In this document: piece by piece, positions 6,038-13,152 of the stretch
Numbering within the stretch: position 1 is the stretch's first letter
How the letters are laid out: the number at the start of each line of letters is the position of its first letter
Source: an uncultured Candidatus Peregrinibacteria bacterium
GTDB taxonomy: Bacteria; Patescibacteriota; Gracilibacteria; Peribacterales; Peribacteraceae
DNA: 15,949 nt
Assembly (NCBI GenBank): GCA_903822115.1
Contig: CAIJNU010000011.1
Location: 1 to 15,949, forward strand
Direction: 5' to 3'
Made by a program: the position numbers and the translations under genes
The notes under the pieces: generated by a model
What the model saw: the letters and a program-made list of their open reading frames with translations, nothing else
The model's database searches: none
What the model was told of the DNA's origin: nothing

Positions 6038-7150
6038 ATGAAAACCATCCTCCTCATCTCGCCGTACTGGAAAGAAGAGCATCGCTGGATGGTCAGTTCC
6101 GTGAAATTGGCGGAGCTTTGGCAGAGGTTGGGATACAGAGTCGTCGTCGCGTGCATGGGAACTCAGACGCACACGGAGCAATTATCTCCGACGCTCACCG
6201 TGCATTTTCGCAAGGATTTCTTCCTGCGCGATCCGTGGAACTACGGGATTTCTTTCGGGTTTTCGGGTTTTGTTTTAAGGCTTTTGAAAGCGGAAAAACC
6301 AGATCTCATCGTCATCAATAAGCTCCTCTTCTGGACGACGCTCTCTTTGCTGCCGCTGCGACTTCTCGGTCATCGCGTCATCCTCCTCACGGACGCATTC
6401 GTCGGTATGACGTGGTGGCCGCGCGGAAGGATTCCGAAACTCTGCGCGTTTCTCTACGCGTGGACGCTCGGATGGCTCCTGCTTCTCCTCGCACATCGCG
6501 TGGTCACTTTCCATCCTCAGCCGCCGCGTCTCCTCAAGCGACTCGGCATTGTTGGCAAAACACAAGTCATCCCAACCGGAATCGATCCTTCGTCGTACGG
6601 GCCGCCCGATCGCGATGCGCAGCATGTCACGGCGACGTACGTCGGTCGTTTGGAATCCGTGAAAGGTGTCGAGGATTTTCTTGCAGCTGCGGACTCTCTC
6701 CGGGCGGATCATCCGACGCTCATTGTGCAGGTGGCGGGATGGTATCCCGCAGGTCATCCTCTCGTGTCGCAATATCGTGATCGCGTGGCGTTTCTCGGGC
6801 TGCGCAGCGATGTCGTGCAGATTCTTGCGAAGACGGATATTTTCGTCCTCCCGAGCTACAGTGAGGGACTGAGCAACGCATTGATGGAGGCGATGGCGAG
6901 CGGTTGTGCGTGCATTGCGAGCGAAGTGGGGGGCAATACATTTTTGATCCAAAACGGCGTCTCCGGCTTCCTCTTCCCGGCGGGGGACAGAGAAGCGCTT
7001 GCCGCGCATATCCGTCGGTTGATCGACGATTCCGCGAAGAGGCGTGCGCTCGGAGAGGCTGCACGCAGGAGAATCGAGGAGCTCTTCAGTTGGAGGGTGG
7101 TGGGGGAGGAGTACCGCAACCTCTTTGAGACGTTCCCTCGGGCGCGATGA
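6038..7150 (+). CDS. GT4 family glycosyltransferase
   Basis: This 370-residue GT-B fold retaining glycosyltransferase transfers a sugar from a nucleotide donor, probably to a lipid-linked glycan at the cytoplasmic membrane face. The C-terminal donor domain shows IPTGIDP (178-184), YVGRLESVKGVEDFL (201-215), and the E-x7-E motif with Glu276 and Glu284 in EGLSNALMEAMASGCACIASEVGGN. A hydrophobic stretch around 143-152 (TLGWLLLLLA) is probably membrane-associating. The start ATG 6038 follows a pyrimidine-rich leader without a Shine-Dalgarno. The gene ends in an ATGA overlap with the next GT4 gene, so the two are translationally coupled. Donor and acceptor cannot be read from sequence. Confidence 0.92.
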   Translation: MKTILLISPYWKEEHRWMVSSVKLAELWQRLGYRVVVACMGTQTHTEQLSPTLTVHFRKDFFLRDPWNYGISFGFSGFVLRLLKAEKPDLIVINKLLFWTTLSLLPLRLLGHRVILLTDAFVGMTWWPRGRIPKLCAFLYAWTLGWLLLLLAHRVVTFHPQPPRLLKRLGIVGKTQVIPTGIDPSSYGPPDRDAQHVTATYVGRLESVKGVEDFLAAADSLRADHPTLIVQVAGWYPAGHPLVSQYRDRVAFLGLRSDVVQILAKTDIFVLPSYSEGLSNALMEAMASGCACIASEVGGNTFLIQNGVSGFLFPAGDREALAAHIRRLIDDSAKRRALGEAARRRIEELFSWRVVGEEYRNLFETFPRAR

Positions 7151-8232
7151 AACCTCGCATCGTCATCCTCTCGGCTTTCCTCACGCCGTTTCGCAGTGGT
7201 GCGGAGGCGTGCGTCGAAGAAGTGCCGTCTCGGCTATCGGAACGCTTCGACTTCACGATCGTCACGGCGAAGCTGCGAAGTGATCTTCCGCGCAGATCGC
7301 TTCTGCCGGGGGGCGCTCCCGTGGAGCGGGTCGGAATCGGACATTCGATCGATAAGTGGCTCTTCCCCTTCCTCGCTCCGTTTGCGGCACGACGACTCAG
7401 GCCGGACATCATTCATGCGGTACTGGAATCCTTCGCCGGTCTTGCGCTCGTGTTCTGCCAGTTTCTCGTTCCTTCTGCCAAGAGAATTCTTACGTGTCAG
7501 AGCACCAACACGACGCTGTTCATTCCCCTCCTGCATCGCAGTTCCGATCGCGTCACGGCGATCAGTTCCGTGCTGATGGAGCGCGGGAAAAATTTTGGCA
7601 GGGAGGATATGACGCTCATTTCGAATGGGATTTCCTACTCTGAGATCGAGCACGCATGCCAGGTGGGGAAGAGGGAACCGGGTCGCATCCTCTTCGTCGG
7701 GAGGTTGGAGCCAATGAAGGGAGTTGATACGTTGCTTGAGGCATATGCTTCAATGAGTATTGGAGATTCTCATTTGAAAATTGTTGGTGATGGATCGCAG
7801 TGCTCCTCACTCGAGCGGCTGAGCCGCGAACTCGGAATTGCGGATCGCGTTTCATTTGCGGGGTATCTTTCACCTCCTGCTCTCTACGCGGAGTTCGCCT
7901 CTGCGGAGATATTCGCCGGCCTCTCACGCTCCGAGGCATTCGGGAATGTGTTCCTGGAGGCGCAGGCGGCGGGGTTGGCCGTGGTTGCGACGAAGGTGGG
8001 AGGAATCCCGGATATTGTGGCCGATGGCGAGACGGGGCTTCTCATTCCTCCCGACGATTCCTCGGCTGCAGCCGCCGCCCTTACGTGCTTGCTTGCCGAT
8101 ACCGACAAACGTCAACGATTTGCTCAGGCGGGCATGGCGCATGCGAAACAATACGATTGGTCCGTGATCGCGCAGCGCTATGCGCAGGTTTACGACGATC
8201 TCCTCGCTCGAACGAGCGTGGTGGCATCGTAG
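7147..8232 (+). CDS. GT4 family glycosyltransferase
   Basis: This 361-residue GT-B fold glycosyltransferase has an N-terminal acceptor domain beginning RIVILSAFLTPFRSGAE (4-20), followed by ISNGI (158-162), ILFVGRLEPMKGVDTLLEAY (181-200), IVGDGSQ (212-218) and the E-x7-E motif with Glu263 and Glu271 in SEAFGNVFLEAQAAG, then ATKVGGIPDIV. All normal GT4 landmarks are present. Its ATG shares the ATGA overlap with the stop of the preceding GT4 gene. Its last 43 bases overlap the 3' end of rmlA on the other strand. It closes the first plus-strand block and probably adds one sugar to the same glycan; specificity is unknown. Confidence 0.93.
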   Translation: MKPRIVILSAFLTPFRSGAEACVEEVPSRLSERFDFTIVTAKLRSDLPRRSLLPGGAPVERVGIGHSIDKWLFPFLAPFAARRLRPDIIHAVLESFAGLALVFCQFLVPSAKRILTCQSTNTTLFIPLLHRSSDRVTAISSVLMERGKNFGREDMTLISNGISYSEIEHACQVGKREPGRILFVGRLEPMKGVDTLLEAYASMSIGDSHLKIVGDGSQCSSLERLSRELGIADRVSFAGYLSPPALYAEFASAEIFAGLSRSEAFGNVFLEAQAAGLAVVATKVGGIPDIVADGETGLLIPPDDSSAAAAALTCLLADTDKRQRFAQAGMAHAKQYDWSVIAQRYAQVYDDLLARTSVVAS

Positions 8233-8903
8233 AATCTCTCGAATGTTCCCGCGTCGATCCACTCGTCTTTCAGAATCGTCGCGGTGAGAGATCCCGAGCG
8301 CATGTAGGAGCCCGAGACGTCGGTGATCTCGAGTTCGCCGCGCGCGGAAGGCTTGAGGGATCGAATGATATCGAAGCAACTATTGTCGTAGAGGTAACAG
8401 CCTGTAGAAATGAAATTCGATTTGGGTTTCGTCGGTTTCTCTTCGATCGATATCACTTTTCCCTCTCCATCGAATTCCACGACGCCGAAGTGGGAGGGAT
8501 TGGGAACTTCTTTCACGAAGAGATGGCCGCCCGTTTTGAAGGAGCGGATGGCGGGGGAGAGATCGTCAAAGAAGATGTTGTCCCCGAGAATGGCGCACAC
8601 GGAGTCCCCGGCGGCGAATTCCTCCGCGAGGCCGAGTGCTTGGGCGATGCCTCCCGGTTTCTCCTGCACCCGGAAACTGAAATCGCAGCCGAAGCGCTCC
8701 CCGCTCCCGAGGAATCCCGCCATCTGGTCCACATGCTCGTTGCCGGAAATGATCACGACCTGACGGATCCCCGCACGCCGGAGGATTTCCAGCGGGTAGA
8801 AAATCAGGGGCTTATCGTAGACGGGCAGGAGACTCTTATTGGTGACCTCTGTGAGGGGTTTGAGCCTCGAACCCGTTCCGCCGCAAATGAGGACGCCTTT
8901 CAT
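8190..8903 (-). CDS. rmlA: Glucose-1-phosphate thymidylyltransferase (short RmlA type)
   Basis: This 237-residue nucleotidyltransferase makes dTDP-glucose from glucose-1-phosphate and dTTP, the first step to dTDP-deoxysugars. The signature region ICGGTGSRLKPLTEVTNKSL (6-25), VQEKPGGIAQAL (79-90), LGDNIFFDD (106-114), VEFDGEGKVISIEEKP (142-157), GELEITDV (189-196) and EWIDAGT (214-220) are all present. It lacks the roughly 50-residue C-terminal extension of enterobacterial RmlA (about 290 residues) and so matches the short form. It is divergent from rmlB by 54 bases, which supports the dTDP assignment over another nucleotide. Its 3' end overlaps the convergent GT4 gene by 43 bases. A TATAGT -10 lies 12 bases before its ATG. 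Confidence 0.93.
   Translation of the reverse strand: MKGVLICGGTGSRLKPLTEVTNKSLLPVYDKPLIFYPLEILRRAGIRQVVIISGNEHVDQMAGFLGSGERFGCDFSFRVQEKPGGIAQALGLAEEFAAGDSVCAILGDNIFFDDLSPAIRSFKTGGHLFVKEVPNPSHFGVVEFDGEGKVISIEEKPTKPKSNFISTGCYLYDNSCFDIIRSLKPSARGELEITDVSGSYMRSGSLTATILKDEWIDAGTFERFYDATTLVRARRSS
8205..8218. repeat. Small palindrome in the convergent overlap
   Basis: CGCTCG-AA-CGAGCG is a perfect 6-bp inverted repeat with a two-base centre. It lies inside the overlap of the GT4 and rmlA 3' ends. No U run flanks it on either strand. It may be chance in GC-rich coding sequence, or a stop signal for opposing polymerases. Confidence 0.3.
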
Positions 8904-8915
8904 AGACAGGGCGAC

Positions 8916-8921
8916 ACTATA
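8916..8921 (-). promoter_or_regulatory. -10 element of rmlA
   Basis: On the minus strand TATAGT is followed by 12 bases and then the rmlA ATG, giving a predicted leader of about five bases. No convincing -35 box is seen. It lies only 22 bases from the divergent rmlB -10. Confidence 0.5.
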
Positions 8922-8940
8922 CCGCCTGGAAGCTCTTCCC

Positions 8941-8949
8941 TGCTACCAT
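8941..8949 (+). promoter_or_regulatory. Extended -10 promoter element of rmlB
   Basis: TGCTACCAT fits TGnTAnnnT and ends eight bases before the rmlB ATG at 8958, so transcription should begin at or within about two bases of the start codon. The -35 position for this promoter would fall on the rmlA -10. Confidence 0.5.
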
Positions 8950-8957
8950 AGATTCGC

Positions 8958-9896
8958 ATGAATCTTCTCGTTACGGGAGGCGCCGGCTTCATCGGTTCGC
9001 ACTTCGTCCTGCGGCACGTTGCGCAGTACTCCAATGATCGGGTCGTTGTGCTCGACAAACTGACGTACGCTGCAGATCTTTCCTTCCTCGATCCGGTGAA
9101 AGATAGGATTCGGTTCGTGCAGGGGGATATCGCGGATTCCAGTCTCGTGAAATCTCTGATCGAGGAGGATCGGATCGACGCCATCATCAACTTCGCCGCC
9201 GAGACGCACGTGGATCGAAGTATCAGCGACGCGGCCCCTTTCCTCCATACGAACATCCTCGGCATTCAGAGCCTCATCGACGTCTGCCGCGCGCATCCCA
9301 AGACGCTCCTCTTTCAGATCTCAACCGATGAAGTGTATGGCGATCTGCGCGATGGCGATCGTCCAAAGACGCCCGATGATCCTCTGCTTCCGAGTTCCCC
9401 GTATGCCGCGAGCAAGGCCGCCGGCGATCTCCTCCTGCTCGCGGCTGCACGCACCTACGGGATCTGCGTACGCATCTCGCGCTGCACCAACAACTTCGGT
9501 CCGCACCAAGCTGATGAGAAATTCATCCCTACGGTGATCCGATCGGCGCTCGCAGGAGGGCCCATCCCGATCTATGCGCAGGGAAAGAACAAGCGCGACT
9601 GGCTCTACGTGACGGATCACTGCGACGCGTTGGAAATGATTCTCGCGAAGGGCGAAGACGGACGTATCTACACGGTTTCCGCGGATGCGGAACGCGAGAA
9701 CATTGCTGTTGCGAAGGACATCCTCCGTCTCCTCCAGAAACCCGAGAGCATGCTCGCTTTCGTTACCGATCGTCCGGGTCACGACTGGCGCTATGCTCTC
9801 GATTCCTCGCTCTTGCGCTCGATGGGTTGGAAACCGCAAGTCACGTTTGAGGAGGGATTGGAGAGGACGGTGGAGTGGTATGGGGGCAAAAAGTGA
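8958..9896 (+). CDS. rmlB: dTDP-glucose 4,6-dehydratase
   Basis: This 312-residue NAD-dependent extended short-chain dehydrogenase/reductase converts dTDP-glucose to dTDP-4-keto-6-deoxyglucose. The nucleotide-binding TGGAGFIGSH (6-15), DKLTYAAD (33-40), FAAETHVDRSI (79-89), the active-site STDEVYG (122-128, with Thr123, Asp124 and Glu125), the catalytic Tyr149/Lys153 in YAASK, RCTNNFGPHQ (175-184) and RDWLYVTDHCDA (213-224) match RmlB specifically rather than GalE. Length is at the short end for RmlB (about 310-360). The start fits the family and follows an extended -10 by eight bases. Its stop codon lies within the first unit of a heptanucleotide repeat. With rmlA it supplies the 4-keto precursor for rhamnose or for amino-deoxysugars. 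Confidence 0.96.
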   Translation: MNLLVTGGAGFIGSHFVLRHVAQYSNDRVVVLDKLTYAADLSFLDPVKDRIRFVQGDIADSSLVKSLIEEDRIDAIINFAAETHVDRSISDAAPFLHTNILGIQSLIDVCRAHPKTLLFQISTDEVYGDLRDGDRPKTPDDPLLPSSPYAASKAAGDLLLLAAARTYGICVRISRCTNNFGPHQADEKFIPTVIRSALAGGPIPIYAQGKNKRDWLYVTDHCDALEMILAKGEDGRIYTVSADAERENIAVAKDILRLLQKPESMLAFVTDRPGHDWRYALDSSLLRSMGWKPQVTFEEGLERTVEWYGGKK

Positions 9897-9931
9897 TCAG
9901 TGATAAGTGATCTGTGATCAGTGGGAAGTGG
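9892..9931 (+). repeat. Heptanucleotide tandem repeat (AGTGATC)
   Basis: About 5.7 copies with an exact 7-base period start at 9892, 9899, 9906, 9913, 9920 and 9927. The consensus is AGTGATC; copies two and four each have one change and copy five has two. The rmlB stop codon is inside copy one, and the last partial copy merges with the extended -10 of the next gene. A related stretch (AGATCAGTGATGG, 15061-15073) lies at the junction of the two DegT-like genes. Role unknown. Confidence 0.75.
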
Positions 9932-9937
9932 TACACT
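9929..9937 (+). promoter_or_regulatory. Extended -10 promoter element before the GT4 gene at 9945
   Basis: TGGTACACT fits TGnTAnnnT and ends seven bases before ATG 9945, predicting a leaderless or near-leaderless mRNA. The TG is supplied by the end of the heptanucleotide repeat. This also argues for the start at 9945 rather than the in-frame GTG at 9921. Confidence 0.5.
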
Positions 9938-9944
9938 TTCGTGC

Positions 9945-11030
9945 ATGAAGATCCTTCTCGCCACGGGCATTTACCCGCCGGATATCGGTGGCCCCGCCAC
10001 GTACGTTTCGCAATTGGCTGCTTCTTTCTGGGGGAGCGGCGATGACGTCACCGTGCTCACGTACACGAAAAAGAACGTGCCGGCGGAGAAATCGCCGTGG
10101 AAGGTGGTGACTGTTCCAAAGTGGGGCGGGCCGTGTCTTCGCTGGTGGCGTTTCGCGAGGAAGCTGCGTGAGGAGGGGGCCAACGCGGACATTGTCTATG
10201 CATTCTCTCCGATGAGTGTGGGCATGCCGCTCTTTCTCGCACGATTGAAGAAGCCGAAGAAGATTCTGCGGTTCGGGGGAGATTTCCTCTGGGAGCGCTA
10301 TACCGATTGGCACGGCCGCAAGCCGCTGAGTCAGTGGTACGCCACGCGACCCCGCCTCAGCATTCTGCTCAGTTTCCTCTTCCGTCGGTTCGATACCATC
10401 GTATTTTCGACGCGGTTTCAAGAGCAGCTCTACGGTCGTTTCTACAAAAAGCTTCCTCGTCACCTCGTCATCGAGAATGCCCTTCCAAAAGGGGAGAGTA
10501 TCCTCCATGTGCGTCACGAACCCTTTCGACTCATCTTCATGGGGAGGTTTGTGCGGTTCAAAAATCTGAGATCATTGCTCTTCGCTGTAGCCGATCTTCC
10601 CCATGTCACGCTAACGCTCATGGGAGAAGGGCCGATGGCTCGGGAGCTCTCGGCGCTCTCCGAGAAACTGCGACTCAAGGGGCGGCTCACCTTCCTCCCG
10701 CCCACGCATGGCGTCGAGAAGGAGAATGTTCTTCGTGAGCATGATTTATTGATCATTCCCTCTATTACGGAAATTAGTCCGCATGTCGCGCTCGAAGCGC
10801 GAGCCGCGGGGTTACCCGTGCTCCTGACGACCGAGACGGGATTGAGTGAAGATCTCCGTGCCGGGATGTTCATCAGCCCGCTCCTAACTGTGGAGGAAAT
10901 CACACGCGCCATCCTCGATTCCGAACATCGTTACGAGGAGGTGGCTGCGGCAGCATCGTCGCCTTTTCAGAGACGCGGTTGGGAAGAAATTGCGCGCGAG
11001 ACGCACGAGCTATTCCTCAGTCTCCTATGA
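9945..11030 (+). CDS. GT4 family glycosyltransferase
   Basis: This 361-residue GT-B fold enzyme begins MKILLATGIYPPDIGGPATYV, with the glycine-rich acceptor-domain loop, and continues with RFGGDFLWERYTDW (109-122), LIFMGRFVRFKN (196-207), LMGEGPM (225-231), and the E-x7-E motif with Glu276 and Glu284 in TEISPHVALEARAAGLPVLLT. An in-frame GTG at 9921 would add eight residues, but it lies within the heptad repeat and before the -10 box, so ATG 9945 is preferred. The gene ends in an ATGA overlap with the next GT4 gene. It probably acts at the cytoplasmic membrane face on the lipid-linked glycan; sugar specificity is unknown. Confidence 0.92.
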   Translation: MKILLATGIYPPDIGGPATYVSQLAASFWGSGDDVTVLTYTKKNVPAEKSPWKVVTVPKWGGPCLRWWRFARKLREEGANADIVYAFSPMSVGMPLFLARLKKPKKILRFGGDFLWERYTDWHGRKPLSQWYATRPRLSILLSFLFRRFDTIVFSTRFQEQLYGRFYKKLPRHLVIENALPKGESILHVRHEPFRLIFMGRFVRFKNLRSLLFAVADLPHVTLTLMGEGPMARELSALSEKLRLKGRLTFLPPTHGVEKENVLREHDLLIIPSITEISPHVALEARAAGLPVLLTTETGLSEDLRAGMFISPLLTVEEITRAILDSEHRYEEVAAAASSPFQRRGWEEIARETHELFLSLL

Positions 11031-12139
11031 ATCTTCTCATGATTTCCGGGGAGCGGGGGATCGTGGCGGGCAAGAAGACACCCTTCTGGTACACGCTGGA
11101 GCTTTTGCGCACACACTTCACACGCATAGACGTGATCTGTCCGCGAACGACCTCTGTATCGCCCACACTGCAGCCTTTTGAGAATGTTTTCTTCCACCCT
11201 TCGCCGTGGCCGCTCCTCCTCCAGCCGCTCTGGATCAAGCGGAAGGGGGCACAGCTTCATGCACTACATCATGTCGACACCATGACGGTCCTCGAGTATC
11301 CGCCTTTCTACAACGGGATCGGAGCGAAGCTGCTCGCACATGCAACACGCATCCCCTACGCGCTCGAAATTCACCACATTGTGGGCGATCCGGTGCCGTC
11401 GTCATTCTCCGAACGCGTTGGCCGTGCTCTCTCGAGAATGTTTCTCTCGTTCGATGCGTCGACATCTGCCGCTGTGCGTGTCGTAAATCGCAACGTTGGA
11501 GAAAAGCTTGCGGCGTGGGGAGTGGATCGGGGGAAAATCTCTGTCGTTTCCTCCTTCTATCTCGATACATCTCTCCTACGCCCAGACCTTTCTGTCGAGA
11601 AGCGCTACGATCTCGTTTTCTGCGGCAGGATCGCGAAAAACAAGGGCCTCCCCGAGCTCCTCGCCGCACTCTCAGATGTGCCCGAAGCGACGCTGCTCGT
11701 CATCGGAGAAGGGCCGGAGAAGAAACGCTGCGAGGATCTCGCTCAATCACTCAAGCTCTCGGGTCGAGTGACATTCGCCGGATGGTTGCCGACGCAGGCT
11801 GATGTGATGCGTGCGGTGCAGTCAGCAAAAATATTCGTGATGAATTCTCGCAGCGAAGGCGGCCCTCGCGTGGCACTCGAAGCGATGGCGTGCGGCATGC
11901 CGGTGATCGCGACGAAGGTCGGGGTGATGCCGGACGTGATTCATGATGGGGAGAATGGGATGTTGGTGGAGATGGACAAGGATGATCTGATTCGAGCGAT
12001 ACGTTTATTACTAAGAGATTCCGTGCGTCGGGAGCGCATGGCCCACTCCGCAGTTGGCGTGATGGGAGGTTTTGAGCGCAATGCGGCCATTGCTCACTAT
12101 GCTTCGTTCTTGGCTTCTTTGGCTAGGGGCTCCTCATAG
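11027..12139 (+). CDS. GT4 family glycosyltransferase
   Basis: This 370-residue GT-B fold enzyme begins MNLLMISGERGIVAGKKTPFW. Later it has LVFCGRIAKNKGLPELL (196-212), LLVIGEGPEKKR (223-234), and the E-x7-E motif with Glu277 and Glu285 in EGGPRVALEAMACGMPVIATKVG. EIHHIVGDPVPSSF (114-127) lies before the domain linker. The start ATG 11027 is in a four-base ATGA overlap with the preceding GT4 stop. An in-frame upstream start would extend further into that gene and is less likely. Translational coupling suggests the two enzymes act in consecutive steps. There is no Shine-Dalgarno, and specificity is unknown. Confidence 0.92.
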   Translation: MNLLMISGERGIVAGKKTPFWYTLELLRTHFTRIDVICPRTTSVSPTLQPFENVFFHPSPWPLLLQPLWIKRKGAQLHALHHVDTMTVLEYPPFYNGIGAKLLAHATRIPYALEIHHIVGDPVPSSFSERVGRALSRMFLSFDASTSAAVRVVNRNVGEKLAAWGVDRGKISVVSSFYLDTSLLRPDLSVEKRYDLVFCGRIAKNKGLPELLAALSDVPEATLLVIGEGPEKKRCEDLAQSLKLSGRVTFAGWLPTQADVMRAVQSAKIFVMNSRSEGGPRVALEAMACGMPVIATKVGVMPDVIHDGENGMLVEMDKDDLIRAIRLLLRDSVRRERMAHSAVGVMGGFERNAAIAHYASFLASLARGSS

Positions 12140-12153
12140 GTGCCTTTCGCCCG

Positions 12154-12159
12154 TATGAT
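12154..12159 (+). promoter_or_regulatory. Possible -10 element before the GT4 gene at 12166
   Basis: TATGAT ends six bases before the GTG start codon, so transcription would begin about at the start codon. No good -35 or TG extension is seen. A GGGAGG run touches the GTG with no spacer, too close to serve as a normal Shine-Dalgarno. Confidence 0.4.
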
Positions 12160-12165
12160 GGGAGG

Positions 12166-13152
12166 GTGAGACTCCTCTTCGTCACGCAGAAGCTTCATGG
12201 CCAGGACACATTCGCCATCCAGTGGGTGGAGGCGTTTCGCAGGAACGGATTTGATGTCACGGTTCTCTGTCTCGAAGATCGTGTTTCTCCACAGCCCTTC
12301 CCCATCGTTTCGATGGGAAAAGAACGGGGAAACGGAAGAGTGAGTCAGATACTTCATTTTTGGAAATCCATTTGCACGCTTCGCTATGACCGCGTGTTCA
12401 TTCATATGAGTCCGATCTGGGGGATGCTTGGGGCGTGGTACTGGGTATTACGTCGAATTCCGACGTATCTCTGGTACACGCACTACAAGAATACGTTCTC
12501 ATTCCGCGTAACGTCGGAATATGCCAAGAAACTTTTCTGCGCAACTGCTCAGAGTATGCCGATGCTGGAAGGCTCGCAGAAGAAAGTTGTGATCGGGCAT
12601 GGGATTGATCTTGGGATCTGGCCGCGCCGAGACAATGTGACTAGCGATTCGAAAGCCCTCCTAGCTGTTCATCGTCTCTCAAGGTCGAAAAGATTGGAAT
12701 TGAGCATCAAAGCATTATCGCTCTTACCTGTCGATTACACACTTGCTGTGTATGGCATTGAGGCTGAGCCGGAATACGTGGCGGAATTGCGGTCTCTGGT
12801 ATCGCAACTCCAATTGAACGACCGCGTTATATTCCATGGGACAGTCCCCACGGAGACGCTGCCATCGATTTACACTCATCATCGTCTGATTCTGAATATG
12901 GCATCCGAAACGATCGATAAGACGATGCTTGAGGCGATGACGTGCGGCTGTTATCCAGTCACGACGAAACGCAATGCGGAGGCGATTGGAATTGCTGATA
13001 CTCCGAACGTGGATTCGCCGGGGGCGATAGCCGACTTCATTCGTTCTTTTCAGCCAACTGATCCTCATGCTCTCTACCAAGTAGTGGCGAATCGCCACTC
13101 GCTGACCAGTTTGATTGCCACTATGTCTACCTACATTCTCCAAGGCACATGA
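12166..13152 (+). CDS. GT4-like glycosyltransferase (GTG start)
   Basis: This 328-residue GT-B type glycosyltransferase begins RLLFVTQKLHGQDTFAIQWVE and has VVIGHGID (141-148), LLAVHRLSRSKRLELSIKAL (165-184) and VIFHGTVPTETLPSIY (221-236). The E-x7-E spacing is kept with Glu248 and Glu256 in SETIDKTMLEAMTCGCYPV. It is shorter than its neighbours and its donor-domain loops are more divergent. The GTG start at 12166 is chosen because the GT4 N-terminus begins here and no in-frame ATG lies close upstream. It follows the previous gene by 26 bases and overlaps the next by ATGA. Its DNA is visibly richer in A+T than the block before it, hinting at a different history. Specificity is unknown. Confidence 0.87.
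   Translation: MRLLFVTQKLHGQDTFAIQWVEAFRRNGFDVTVLCLEDRVSPQPFPIVSMGKERGNGRVSQILHFWKSICTLRYDRVFIHMSPIWGMLGAWYWVLRRIPTYLWYTHYKNTFSFRVTSEYAKKLFCATAQSMPMLEGSQKKVVIGHGIDLGIWPRRDNVTSDSKALLAVHRLSRSKRLELSIKALSLLPVDYTLAVYGIEAEPEYVAELRSLVSQLQLNDRVIFHGTVPTETLPSIYTHHRLILNMASETIDKTMLEAMTCGCYPVTTKRNAEAIGIADTPNVDSPGAIADFIRSFQPTDPHALYQVVANRHSLTSLIATMSTYILQGT

Noticed and set aside
12160..12165. GGGAGG as a Shine-Dalgarno for the GTG-start GT4 gene
   Set aside because: It abuts the start codon with no spacer, so it cannot position a ribosome in the usual way, although its sequence fits.
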